A DNA stretch of 54,332 nucleotides, taken from the NCBI GenBank assembly GCA_024763055.1, contig JANTGH010000005.1, positions 1 through 54,332 of the forward strand. The letters are read 5' to 3'. The notes below the pieces were generated by a model, which saw only the letters and a list, made by a program, of their open reading frames with translations, was not told the DNA's origin and made no database searches. The position numbers were made by a program, and so were the translations under genes. Numbering within the stretch: position 1 is the stretch's first letter; the number at the start of each line of letters is the position of its first letter. The DNA is from Desulfobulbaceae bacterium. GTDB lineage: Bacteria; Desulfobacterota; Desulfobulbia; Desulfobulbales; Desulfobulbaceae. Shown here one piece after another: positions 1 through 8,781 of the stretch.

Positions 1-90
1 GGGACAACACCTCGCCCCCTCTGGGGGCAAGAGGCATTCTCATCCCCTTTTAGGGGTAAACTCAATACCACCCCCTCTGGGGGTGGATTC
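1..90. repeat. Cluster of three GC-rich hairpins interrupting an RND permease gene
   Basis: Three inverted repeats lie within 90 bases: CCTCGCCCCC/GGGGGCAAGAGG at about 10-34, CCCC/GGGG around TTTTA at 44-56, and CCACCCCC/GGGGGTGG at 68-86. The first and third share the core CCCCCTCTGGGGG. They begin exactly where the permease reading frame stops looking like an RND protein, so I read them as the end of an inserted element (an IS200/IS605-type end or a REP/MITE-like repeat). No transposase is visible because the window ends here. The element type is not established. Confidence 0.5.
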
Positions 91-729
91 TTTATTCTGT
101 GACTGGATGGCGGCAATGATTTCCGATGAGCTGAGTCCCATGGCCTTGATTCTGGCCGGATCAAGCCAGATACGCATGGAGTATTTTTTCTCGCCTAAAA
201 TTTCGGCCTTACCCACACCCGGGATACGTTTGAGTTCGTCAAGGACATTGATGCTGGTATAGTTACTCAGGAAAATATCAGTAAACCGTTCGTCGCCGGT
301 AATGGCAACAAAACATACCACTGAAGGAGATTTTTTGTCTACAATAACACCCTGCTGGCGAACTTCGGCTGGTAGTTGCGCCGTGGCCATGGAAACTTTG
401 TTCTGCACATCAACGGCAGCGATATCCAGGTCGTAGCCGGGTTCGAAATACACCGTAATGTTGGCCATGCCGGAACTGGTGCTGGAGGAAGACATATAGA
501 TCATTCCCTTGGTGCCGTTGATCTTGTCTTCCAGAGGCCGGGTCACGGTTTCTTCAACTGTGTAGGCATTGGCGCCGACATAGGTGGCGCTGACGACAAC
601 CGTGGGCGGGGTGACCTCCGGATATTCCTGAATGGGTAGAATGAAAATCGAGACAAGGCCTCCTAATATGATCAACAGGGAGATCACCATCGCAAAGATG
701 GGCCGTTTGATAAAAAAGACGGAGAGCAT
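40..729 (-). pseudogene. RND efflux permease (AcrB/MexB type), truncated N-terminal fragment
   Basis: Inner-membrane proton-driven pump of the HAE1-RND family, which would work with the adaptor directly upstream. Residues 1-211 are typical: first membrane helix at about 10-30 (KRPIFAMVISLLIILGG), the conserved QEYPEVTPPTV stretch, then the porter-domain start with DVQNKV and LKRIPGVG. After IIAAIQSQNKE the similarity stops and the frame reads STPRGGGIEFTPKRG through GC-rich hairpins to a TGA. Family members are about 1,030 aa, so only about a fifth is present. The start ATG lies 3 bases after the adaptor stop, so the two were co-transcribed. A downstream remnant may lie beyond the window. It is probably inactive as it stands; a terminal assembly artefact is the alternative. 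Confidence 0.72.
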
Positions 730-732
730 AGT

Positions 733-1902
733 TTATTCCGCCGAAGTCATCTGTTGTTTTTTCATAAGAGCCATGACCCCTTTTTCAGCAGTCATATCTT
801 TGGCGGCCACCTTGATGCCCGGTTTTATCTTGGCCAGACCAGAGATGATGATTTGGGCATCATCCGTAAGCCCACTTGTAATCTGCACGTACAGGCGCCC
901 TTCAAAGCCCCGCTTTATATTCACCCTTTTTGTGGTGTTACTTTTGTCAACCGTATAGACAAAGCTTCCCTGCTGATCCTCGAGGATGGCCCCCGGTGGA
1001 ATCATGAAAAAGGGAACTTTATCGGAGACAAAGACATCAATATAGACAAAGGTGCCCTCAAGAAGATCATGTTTGGGGTTCTCCACCACGGCACGCATGC
1101 TGATGGTTCCGGTCATCCGGTCGACCTTGTTGTCACCGAAATCAATATGTCCTTTATACGGTCCGCGTTTGATAAGAGACCGGGTGGCCGGAATCCGGAC
1201 CCGGGCATCGAGCACGTCTTTGGATTTATACCTGCGCATTATCTGAAACTGTTCTTCAGGCGGGTTGAAGTATGCGTACATGGGATCATCGGCAACAATG
1301 GTGGTCAGCAGGGTTTTCTCACCGTAACCGACGATGTTACCCACATCCACATAGCTGCGGCTGATCACGCCGGCTATCGGCGCCGTAATTTCTGTATAGG
1401 AAAGATTCAGTTTCGCCTCCCGTATGGCCGCCTCGTCCGCCTTGATTTTTGCCTGCAGTTCAGCAACCTTTGCCTGGTACTGTTCAAGGGTGGCTCTTGG
1501 GGCAAGATCCTCTGCAACCAGCGGCAGGTACCGGGCGACATCGGCTCTGGCAAGCTGCAGGGAGGCCCTGTTCAGCTCGCGGCCGGCAAGGGCCTGGTCA
1601 AGAGCGGCCCGGTAGGCGGTCTGTTCGATTGCAAAGAGATTTTGGCCCTGCCGGACATGATCACCCTCTGTGAAAAGAACCTTTTCCAGGGTGCCGGCTA
1701 CCCTGGCACGAATTTCAACCCTCTTGGTCGCCTGGGTCTTGCCCGTGTATTCAAGCCAGATGGGAACGGGCTCCTTATGAACGATAATGGCTTCGACGGT
1801 AAGGGGAGGCCTTTCTTTTTTTACGGTCTGTTTCCGGTTGTCATTTTGGCAGCCGCCGAGGCAGAACAGAAGTATTATTAGAATGAGCGCTTTTTGGATC
1901 AT
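733..1902 (-). CDS. Periplasmic adaptor (membrane fusion protein) of an RND efflux pump, lipoprotein
   Basis: AcrA/MexA-family adaptor of 389 aa that would bridge the RND permease and the TolC-like channel. The N-terminus has a lipoprotein signal with lipobox LGGC (Cys18). It is followed by the barrel-sandwich/lipoyl half-motif (RVAGTLEKVLFTEGDHVRQGQ), an alpha-helical hairpin at about 95-165, the second lipoyl half (ITAPIAGVISRSYVDVGNIV) and beta-barrel and membrane-proximal domains to about 370. Length and domain order are normal for the family. The stop is 3 bases before the permease start, so the genes form an operon. The tolC-like gene starts on the opposite strand about 160 bases away, so the shared intergenic region probably carries divergent promoters. 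The substrate cannot be told from sequence. Confidence 0.93.
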   Translation of the reverse strand: MIQKALILIILLFCLGGCQNDNRKQTVKKERPPLTVEAIIVHKEPVPIWLEYTGKTQATKRVEIRARVAGTLEKVLFTEGDHVRQGQNLFAIEQTAYRAALDQALAGRELNRASLQLARADVARYLPLVAEDLAPRATLEQYQAKVAELQAKIKADEAAIREAKLNLSYTEITAPIAGVISRSYVDVGNIVGYGEKTLLTTIVADDPMYAYFNPPEEQFQIMRRYKSKDVLDARVRIPATRSLIKRGPYKGHIDFGDNKVDRMTGTISMRAVVENPKHDLLEGTFVYIDVFVSDKVPFFMIPPGAILEDQQGSFVYTVDKSNTTKRVNIKRGFEGRLYVQITSGLTDDAQIIISGLAKIKPGIKVAAKDMTAEKGVMALMKKQQMTSAE

Positions 1903-2063
1903 GGAGAAGAATCCTCTTGATTCGGGATGCCCTCAACGTGATATTCAACATGAGAGTCGGTTTGATTATTGGATTATTTTTTGAAAAGATAGTATTTTAC
2001 TACCCGTTATGCTATGAATCCTCAAGGCAAAATTTGATTTTCATCCTGTATTTCGGAGGGATC

Positions 2064-3434
2064 GTGCGGTTGTTTTTTGTAGTTCTCTTTGGTGTTGCCC
2101 TTTTTTTTCCCTCGGTCGGGCATACGGATACCCTGCAGCTGACTCTTGCCCAGGCCGTTTCCCTTGCCCTTGCCCATAATCCGCGCCTTGAAATAGCCCG
2201 GCAGCAGTGTCTACAGAGCCGCGGCTCTCTGACCAAGGCCTGGTCGGGCTATTTGCCCCAGCTTGATGTTTCCGGCGGCTATCGACGACAGCATGTCGAC
2301 AAACTGCAGCCCCTGGATGAGGATAATGTCGGCTATGGCTCGGTCAAATTGAACCAGCTGCTCTATGATTTCGGGAAAACCACCGGTGCCATTGATGTCG
2401 GCCGCTTTGAGCTTGAGGCGTCCCGGGCCAATATGTATCAGCTGTATCAGGATGTTGTTTTGGATCTGAAAAAATCCTTTTATGACGTCATGGCCAAAAA
2501 GCGGCTTGTTGAGGTGGCGCGGCTGGCGATAACGATCTATGAACAGCACCTGTATCGGGCACAAAAGTATTTTCAGGCCGGAGTTCGGCCCAAGATCGAC
2601 GTAACCAATGCCCGGTTGCAGCTCTCCAATGCCCGTCTGGACATGGTTCAGGCAGAGGCTAACCTGAAGGTTGAGCGGAAAAACTTTGAACAGGTTCTTG
2701 GCCTGCGTCCCAATGAAGGCGATTATCTTCTGGTAAGCGGGGAGAGGTCATTGGAAAAATTAGCCGCGGGCAAACCCGCTATGTCTTTTTCCCTGGATCT
2801 CCTCCAAGCTGCGGCGATGGAACATCGGCCGGAGATGAAACAGGTTGGTTTCCTGGTTCAGTCGGCCAAGGCAGCCGTGGGCAAGGCCAGGGGGGACTAT
2901 TTTCCCCGTCTTGATGTCGGGGCGAGCTATGATGATTTTGAGACCGATCTGGAAAGTCTGCCGGACCAGTGGCAGGTTGGAGTGGGATTGAGCTGGCAGC
3001 TGTTTTCCGGTCTCCGCACCAGGGGTGAGGTTGCCCGAAGCAGGGCAAAATTTTACGAGATTCAGGCCGCCCTGCATGATCTTGAGCTGGCCATTACCCG
3101 GGAGGTTGCCGAAAGTTATCTGCGGGCCGATGAAAACCGGGTGGCCGTGGACATTGCCGCCCAGGCCCTGGGGCTGGCCCGGGAAAACCTTGATCAGGCC
3201 GAGGGACGGTATAAGGCGGGCCTGAATGATATGATCGAGTTTAACGATGCCCAGCTTCGCTACACCGACGCCCAGACGCGTCTGGTCACCACCTATTATA
3301 ACTATCTTGTCGATCTGGCCGGAATAGAGCGGGCCACCGGTACCACCGCCGGTCTGCAGTATGCCGGGGAAAACGATTCCTCACCTTGCCGGGTGAGGAT
3401 GCAGCCGGATACTCAAAAACCGCTGCCCCAATAA
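2064..3434 (+). CDS. TolC-family outer membrane efflux protein
   Basis: Outer-membrane channel of the TolC/OprM family that would complete the tripartite pump encoded on the other strand. I place the start at GTG 2064, preceded by GGAGGG, rather than at 1917. This gives a clean signal peptide (VRLFFVVLFGVALFFPSVGHTD), whereas the longer frame adds about 49 residues without family character. Two OEP repeats follow: the first begins LTLAQAVSLALAHNPRLEIARQQ and the second lies at about residues 245-430, with coiled-coil helices rich in Ala, Gln, Arg and Glu. The C-terminus has the usual YNYLVDLAGIERATG motif. It converges on the MalT-like regulator gene with 29 bases between stops and no clear terminator. 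Confidence 0.9.
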   Translation: MRLFFVVLFGVALFFPSVGHTDTLQLTLAQAVSLALAHNPRLEIARQQCLQSRGSLTKAWSGYLPQLDVSGGYRRQHVDKLQPLDEDNVGYGSVKLNQLLYDFGKTTGAIDVGRFELEASRANMYQLYQDVVLDLKKSFYDVMAKKRLVEVARLAITIYEQHLYRAQKYFQAGVRPKIDVTNARLQLSNARLDMVQAEANLKVERKNFEQVLGLRPNEGDYLLVSGERSLEKLAAGKPAMSFSLDLLQAAAMEHRPEMKQVGFLVQSAKAAVGKARGDYFPRLDVGASYDDFETDLESLPDQWQVGVGLSWQLFSGLRTRGEVARSRAKFYEIQAALHDLELAITREVAESYLRADENRVAVDIAAQALGLARENLDQAEGRYKAGLNDMIEFNDAQLRYTDAQTRLVTTYYNYLVDLAGIERATGTTAGLQYAGENDSSPCRVRMQPDTQKPLPQ

Positions 3435-3463
3435 AAAGGGTATTCAACGGAGATGTCGGCAGA

Positions 3464-6400
3464 TTACAATGTGGTTGATGTCGCAACCCGAAAGAGCATT
3501 TCGTCGATTTCATCCTGGTCGTATTGCTGGTCCCGCAAAGTTTGTCTGTACTGCTGCATAAGTTCCTTGGCTTTAAGCATATTCCCTGAACGCAGGTAAA
3601 GTGTGTAGAGCAGAGTGATCAATCGATCATCCATCTTGTATATCTGCAACACCTTGTTGAGGACATTGACCGCTTCATCGATGCAATCGGATTCAGCCAG
3701 AATAACACCGTATTTCAGACCTATAGTTGCCAGCATATCCAGCTGCCGGTCATAAAATTTTGCATATTCACCGATAGAAAAATTTCCCCCTGTGGGCGAG
3801 GCGGCATCCCACAGGCGTAACGCCTTGTAAAAGGAATTTCCCGCCTGCCAGATATTTTCCGTTCGAGCATGATGAAGTCCTTCCCCTGCCAGCAGAAAAA
3901 ACTCGACAGCGTCAATACGGCAGTTGTCTAAAAGGAGAATGCCCTTATGCATTTTCAGGTAATTTTTGACCGGGCAGGGCAGCACACTGGCCAGGACCTT
4001 GCGCAGTCGCATGAGCAAGGTGTCCAGTTTCGCTCTGCTTTTATCCGGGGCACTATCGGGCCAGAGGGCAACCTGTATTTTCTCCTGGCTTATTTTCTGG
4101 TTTTTTTCGGAAAGGAGCAGGGCAATCAGCTCGCGTTGCGCCGGGGTCAGCTCTTCGGCAGTGAGAATTGTCCTGCCTTCGACTTTGAGGCCGAAGGTGC
4201 CTAAAACCTTGATCTCAAGCAGCGGCAAGGGATCACCGTTATCGTTAAAAAAAATGTTCAGTTTTTCCCTTGCCAGTTGTTTAACAAGTTCAGGACGGAT
4301 GCCGGCATGCACGGCTTCGGCGAGAAGTTTCCGCATAGAAACCGGCTCCCAGCTCCAGAATGAGCCAAAGCCGTTGTTTTCCATTAACGTGAGCCCGTCT
4401 TGCAGGTCACGGAGCATCTTTTCTGTAGCATGTAATTGAAGGTGCAGCCAGGCTCTCTGCAACAGAGCAACTGTTGTCAGATAATCGGACGGCAGTTCTT
4501 TGGCTTGCGCAAGGGCATAAGATAACAGCTCTTCGGCGCGGGCATGTTCTCTGGCTCTAATGAGAGTCGCTCCACAGACGATGTTACATAACGTGGTATA
4601 AAAAGAACCGCCTGCTACCTGACGGAGTTCGATCGCCTCGCAGACTGTCGGTACGGCTGCCTTTCTGTTTCCCAGCAGAGCCTGGACATACCCGGCCCAT
4701 TGAAGAAATTGACTTTGCATATGGGGTGTCAGCGCGGTTTCGGAAACCTTCATGCCCCGTTGCAGCAGTTGCTCGGCCTCTTCCGGCCGGCCCTCCCCTA
4801 TCAGACCGACAGCGCCCCAGATATAGGCAAACGGCGCCGCAACAGTTTGTTCCACTATATGATTATCAGCATGTGTGCGAAGTAACTGCAGTTGATTGTT
4901 ATAATTAATGAAGTCTCCTTCCTTGCTCAGGGTGTTCAGGTGGAGAACCCGCAGGGTCAGTTTGTTTGATACGCTTACCAGTGGATCATGAAGAAGGGAG
5001 AGGGAGAGTTCAATTTCCAGAAGACATTTCTGCCGGTTGTCGCTGAGTGTTTCTATATAGCCGCACATAAAGCGGCTGGAAGCAATACCATTGCGAATAT
5101 CGTTTTGGAAAGCCAGGTCTCGGGCTATTTGCGCGTACTTACGTGCTTTTTTCAGCTGAAAAAGGAAAAAACTGTATCCTGCGCCAAGATTGCGCGCAAC
5201 AAGAATTTGGGCCTGCAGGGACAGGTTGTCTTGATTTTGCAGAAAAAGTTCCTCGGTACGGGGGAGCAGGTGAGCGCCTGTATGGTAAAGGCCGGAAATA
5301 ACAAAGTGATAATAGATGAGATGAACCAAGGCGAGCAGCTCACCGGTTGCGTCTCCGGAGCCGATGAAGTGGTTTCGCGCTCTTTCGAGAAGCGGATAAG
5401 ATTTTTTCGGGTACGAATCCGAATAGAGGATTGCGGTAAAAAGTGTCAGCCAGGCATAGTTGCGAAGCTCGTCTTCCGGGATTGATTTGAGCAGCGTCAG
5501 CAGGGTGATGGTTCGGTTCTTTGCCATCAGGTTTAACCCTTCCCGGCGCAGGATTATTTCCATGACCTGGAAGTTTTCTTCTTTGCGGTAATAGAGAAGG
5601 GCCTGTTCAAGGGCATTTATTTTCAGGTAGTAGGCGGCCGCTGTTTTATAAATGTGGCGGATTTTTTTTTGGGACAGATGCTTTTGGGCCCGTTCCTGAA
5701 GAAATTCCTGGAAAAGATGATGAAAACGAAAAATTGTTTGCTGTTCATCTAAGGGGTAAATGAAAAAATTGTCGAGCATGAGATCAATGAGAATCGCTGC
5801 TATATCCTCCTGTTCGGTGATGGTCAGGGCAAGGTCAACCGGAATTTCATCAAGCAGGGAGAGTTGCATCAGGATGGAATGTAGATCTTCCGGAACGTGG
5901 GAGAGTATCTCATGGCGAAAATACTTCAGAATGTGATCAGCGGAGAGGTCTGCAGGCAGACCCGTGCTGATGTTTGCGGGAAGGGCTGTCGGATTTCGTC
6001 GTGTTGCCGCGTGTGCGGCTAACAGTATGCCCATGATCCAGCCGCTGGTCTGCTTACGGATCAGCTCGGCGTCACGACGGGTGATCTGTCGGTTGAGGAC
6101 CTGTCCAAAGAGATGTTCTATTTCCTGCAGAGAAAAGCTGAGATCCCTGTTTCGCAGCAGGCGGATATTTGTTTCATAGCGAATTTTTTTTGCGGTCAGA
6201 GCCAGTGGCCTGCGGCTGATGAGAATAAAATGGAGATGCGGGGGCGAGGTGTCGATGATATGGCTGAGCAGAGTAGTTAAAAGAGGAGCCTGTTCACCAA
6301 GATGGAGGTCATCAAAGACAATATAGAAATCACCGGCAAGGTGCCGGTCAAGATCGGCGAGGAGAATATTGGCGCATCGGGTTATGTCCAGTGACCCCAT

Positions 6401-6745
6401 GTCTCCCCTGTCCATAATGTAAGACAACTGGGGTGATTCAAATCCGGGAAGTTTTTTCTGCAGGTTATCGAGAAGGGCTGATAGGAGCAATGCCGGGTCG
6501 GCATCTTCAGGCCCTATCTGGTACCAGGCAAAACGCAGGTCAAAATGGTGGAGAAATTGTACGGCAATTGTGGACTTTCCCTGTCCGGCCTGGGCTTCAA
6601 TGATCATTGCCTTTTGCGAGCAGGCGGCGTTTCCAAGTGTTTCCGTTATCAGGGAAGAGCGGAACAGGCTGGTGCCGGGATCAACCCTGGGCGGGTAGAA
6701 CTTGTTGCAAGAAATTTCCTGCCGAAGAATGGTGGAAGGATGCAT
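3464..6745 (-). CDS. MalT-like STAND ATPase with C-terminal SARP-type DNA-binding and BTAD domains
   Basis: Large (1,093 aa) signal-transducing transcription regulator. The N-terminus has a P-loop NTPase of the MalT/STAND type: Walker A EAQAGQGKST at about 50-58, Walker B VFDDLH at about 140, and a sensor arginine stretch (HFILISRRPLAL). Helical repeat arrays of TPR/MalT type fill roughly residues 370-800. Near residue 845 an OmpR-like winged helix begins (LEIKVLGTFGLKVEGR, then PAQRELIALLLSE and ISQEKIQVALWPD), followed by a bacterial transcriptional activator domain to the end. Classical MalT carries a LuxR HTH here, so this is the SARP-ended variant. The inducer and targets are unknown; proximity to the efflux pump is only suggestive. 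The start ATG lacks an obvious ribosome binding site. Confidence 0.85.
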   Translation of the reverse strand: MHPSTILRQEISCNKFYPPRVDPGTSLFRSSLITETLGNAACSQKAMIIEAQAGQGKSTIAVQFLHHFDLRFAWYQIGPEDADPALLLSALLDNLQKKLPGFESPQLSYIMDRGDMGSLDITRCANILLADLDRHLAGDFYIVFDDLHLGEQAPLLTTLLSHIIDTSPPHLHFILISRRPLALTAKKIRYETNIRLLRNRDLSFSLQEIEHLFGQVLNRQITRRDAELIRKQTSGWIMGILLAAHAATRRNPTALPANISTGLPADLSADHILKYFRHEILSHVPEDLHSILMQLSLLDEIPVDLALTITEQEDIAAILIDLMLDNFFIYPLDEQQTIFRFHHLFQEFLQERAQKHLSQKKIRHIYKTAAAYYLKINALEQALLYYRKEENFQVMEIILRREGLNLMAKNRTITLLTLLKSIPEDELRNYAWLTLFTAILYSDSYPKKSYPLLERARNHFIGSGDATGELLALVHLIYYHFVISGLYHTGAHLLPRTEELFLQNQDNLSLQAQILVARNLGAGYSFFLFQLKKARKYAQIARDLAFQNDIRNGIASSRFMCGYIETLSDNRQKCLLEIELSLSLLHDPLVSVSNKLTLRVLHLNTLSKEGDFINYNNQLQLLRTHADNHIVEQTVAAPFAYIWGAVGLIGEGRPEEAEQLLQRGMKVSETALTPHMQSQFLQWAGYVQALLGNRKAAVPTVCEAIELRQVAGGSFYTTLCNIVCGATLIRAREHARAEELLSYALAQAKELPSDYLTTVALLQRAWLHLQLHATEKMLRDLQDGLTLMENNGFGSFWSWEPVSMRKLLAEAVHAGIRPELVKQLAREKLNIFFNDNGDPLPLLEIKVLGTFGLKVEGRTILTAEELTPAQRELIALLLSEKNQKISQEKIQVALWPDSAPDKSRAKLDTLLMRLRKVLASVLPCPVKNYLKMHKGILLLDNCRIDAVEFFLLAGEGLHHARTENIWQAGNSFYKALRLWDAASPTGGNFSIGEYAKFYDRQLDMLATIGLKYGVILAESDCIDEAVNVLNKVLQIYKMDDRLITLLYTLYLRSGNMLKAKELMQQYRQTLRDQQYDQDEIDEMLFRVATSTTL

Positions 6746-6853
6746 GGCAACAGAGAGAGTTCAGGATTATTGATAAAAAACGGAAAAAATATTTTTTACG
6801 CATTTTCCGGTGTTTACTTCTCTTCTGCTTACAGGATTCGGTCGGTTCTGTCA

Positions 6854-6887
6854 AAGAAAAACCCGGAGACCAGGAGGCCTCCGGGTT
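6854..6887 (-). terminator. Rho-independent terminator downstream of the DUF2892 gene
   Basis: Perfect 9-bp inverted repeat AACCCGGAG/CTCCGGGTT (6860-6868 and 6879-6887), followed on the minus strand by TTTTTCTTTG. This has the orientation needed to end the transcript of the small membrane-protein gene before the regulator gene. Confidence 0.75.
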
Positions 6888-7022
6888 AGCAGTAAGCGGG
6901 AAAAGTCTTTAAGCCAACAGGATCGCTATAGAGCCTGACACACATTTGTTTTGTATAATTTTTCCTTTTTAGACTGTTTTCCGTGTTGACAAACCCGAGG
7001 ATTTGTTGCAACAGTGGCGGCC

Positions 7023-7238
7023 CTATTTTGTTTCCGGAACACCAAGTTTTTTGAGAATCAGTCCCATTGGACAGAATTTAGTGAAACCGAATTGAAAGAG
7101 GTTGGCCCCGATAAATAAGGTAAAAAAGAGAAAATACTTATGAATAAATAAAGGGTTATGGCCGCAGTCTACGCCAAGGGCGAGGCTGAGCATGATAAAA
7201 AGTCCGGCTATGGTGTGGATCCAGTCATTAATAACCAT
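7023..7238 (-). CDS. DUF2892 (YgaP-like transmembrane domain) small membrane protein
   Basis: A 71-aa inner-membrane protein with two hydrophobic segments (about 8-23 and 33-50) and the family's conserved tail, here GFTKFCPMGLILKKLGV, matching the usual FCPLYxLLG end of DUF2892 domains. A strong AGGAG lies 7 bases before the ATG, and a good terminator follows. The Cys in FCPM is the conserved family residue. Stand-alone DUF2892 proteins are common near sulfur-transfer (rhodanese) or redox genes, but no such neighbour is present here and the function is unknown. It is monocistronic by spacing. Confidence 0.8.
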   Translation of the reverse strand: MVINDWIHTIAGLFIMLSLALGVDCGHNPLFIHKYFLFFTLFIGANLFQFGFTKFCPMGLILKKLGVPETK

Positions 7239-7314
7239 GGGAGTACTCCTTTTTTTATTGGCTGCCTTGAAAAATTGTATTTTCGCCTAATTTTCCGGAG
7301 ATATTGCAAACTCG

Positions 7315-7345
7315 CTCACCTGATCTCGTCGAGCTGTCAGGTGAG
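7315..7345. repeat. Inverted repeat in the gap between the outer-membrane-protein gene and the DUF2892 gene
   Basis: CTCACCTGA (7315-7323) and TCAGGTGAG (7337-7345) form a perfect 9-bp stem, with a second nested CTCG/CGAG inside the loop. It lies 146 bases past the end of the beta-barrel gene. On the minus strand it is followed only by CGAGTTTGC, so it is at best a weak terminator for the upstream operon. An operator for the DUF2892 gene is the alternative. Confidence 0.5.
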
Positions 7346-7490
7346 AAAAAACTACGAGCTGCACCGCCCGTTGTGTAGCCAAACGACACGACTAACGAAA
7401 ATTCTGATTTTTCTCGGCACCCTGTTGAAAATGAAATGTATATATCTTTGGTTTCTTAATATTTTTTTCTGGTCGCGGTCTGTTCGGAGC

Positions 7491-8771
7491 TTAAAAGCTG
7501 TAGCGTAGGCCGGCATACACATTAGTATTTTTCTGAAACTGTCCCCAGAAAGTAAAATCATCTTCACCCCAGAACAGGTTGAATCCGCCGTCGATCAACC
7601 AGTTGTCGGTGAGTTTATAGCTGAATTTCGGCCGCGCATATCCATCGTTTCTGTCCGGGGAATAATAAATAAACAGGGACAAGTTCAAATTCTGATCCAG
7701 TAATAATTTGGTTAACCGCAGGGTTACTGTACCCGTGTTTTTTTCCCGCGCTGGAGCTTCCAGCGACAACGTCTGTCGATAGTTGTCATAGTGGCGGATC
7801 GATTCCATATAATATTGGACACTTCCGGTCAATTCACGGGCAAGCTCCCGCTCAAAGCCCATCAGCCAGCGAATTTCCCCGGGCCGGATGAAGGGGTTGT
7901 CGGAGTTGCGATTTTCGGTGGAATCATAATAGCCAATTTCCACGTTGCCGATGCCGCCAAGTATTGCAGTACGTATAGACCCTCCCCAGACGTTCAGTTT
8001 TGGAAAATAATTCTTTTTCCGCATCCCGGAGTAGCCTTCCGGTTCCTGCCAGAATCCGGAGTAACCGTACAGCGCAAGTTCCACACCGTGTATATTTTTT
8101 GACAGACGGCCATGGAGTTCATCGTCCTTGAACCATCTGTTTGGCTCATTGGTTGTCACCTGCAGATTTCGGCCGACAATTTTTTCGGCCCCGGCATTAT
8201 AATAAGAAAGCCGTTCACCGCTGATAAAGCGTGAGCCTTCAAAAAGAGGACTGTATATCAGATCCAGGTTAGCGAAGTCTGAAAAGAAACTGATTTTTAT
8301 GCCATTGCCTGGATATTTCAGGTATTCTTCATCACGGCCGATAAAAAAGGACTGCCAGTCCTTGGCGAAGGTGTCGTTGATGAACAGGAGATCTCCTGTT
8401 CCCCAGGTAAAAACGGCTCTGCCCAGCTTGATGTCCATATTATCCAGGGGCGAGGCAATCAAATTCAGTTCCCGCAGCTGCAGCTCTATTGTTTCTGTGA
8501 CTCCATCGGCCAGCAGATCGCCTTTGAAATTCAACAGGGCTTCGCCTATTTCCCTGGTGGCTTCAAGCCGGATCCGGGCATCAAAGATGGAGATTTGCTT
8601 TTCTTCCCCATCGCTTTGCAACCGCACTCCACCTGCGAGCTCTTCAAAGCCCGCCACTTCCAGGCCGTAGTTGTCATAGAGATTATCTATCAGTCCGGCA
8701 GCGTCAGCCTCGGATATATGCAGCGATATGAGCCAGATACAGATGAAGCCTGCAAAAAGAGTTTTGTTCAT
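7491..8771 (-). CDS. Predicted outer-membrane beta-barrel protein (DUF1302/alginate-export-like) linked to an MMPL exporter
   Basis: A 426-aa exported protein with a signal peptide (MNKTLFAGFICIWLISLHISEADAA) and many alternating amphipathic strands. Its C-terminus, AGLRYSF, ends in the aromatic residue typical of barrels inserted by the BAM machinery. Motifs such as LGRAVFTWGTGDLLFINDTF resemble DUF1302-type porins found beside RND/MMPL exporters. It starts 10 bases after the stop of the LolA-like gene and is the last gene of the arsR-MMPL-LolA-like operon. I infer that it is the outer-membrane component of a lipid or hydrophobic-molecule export route; no substrate can be deduced. Confidence 0.75.
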   Translation of the reverse strand: MNKTLFAGFICIWLISLHISEADAAGLIDNLYDNYGLEVAGFEELAGGVRLQSDGEEKQISIFDARIRLEATREIGEALLNFKGDLLADGVTETIELQLRELNLIASPLDNMDIKLGRAVFTWGTGDLLFINDTFAKDWQSFFIGRDEEYLKYPGNGIKISFFSDFANLDLIYSPLFEGSRFISGERLSYYNAGAEKIVGRNLQVTTNEPNRWFKDDELHGRLSKNIHGVELALYGYSGFWQEPEGYSGMRKKNYFPKLNVWGGSIRTAILGGIGNVEIGYYDSTENRNSDNPFIRPGEIRWLMGFERELARELTGSVQYYMESIRHYDNYRQTLSLEAPAREKNTGTVTLRLTKLLLDQNLNLSLFIYYSPDRNDGYARPKFSYKLTDNWLIDGGFNLFWGEDDFTFWGQFQKNTNVYAGLRYSF

Positions 8772-8781
8772 TATTAGGAAA

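Noticed and set aside
10-90. CRISPR array
   Set aside because: The three hairpins differ in flanks and lengths, and there are no regular spacers.
754-1881. 375-codon ORF on the plus strand opposite the efflux adaptor
   Set aside because: It is a shadow of the adaptor gene, which has a lipobox and full domain order. The antisense translation has no recognisable domain.
1917-2063. N-terminal extension of the TolC-like ORF
   Set aside because: The extra residues are not TolC-like and would bury the signal peptide. GTG 2064 with GGAGGG upstream fits better.
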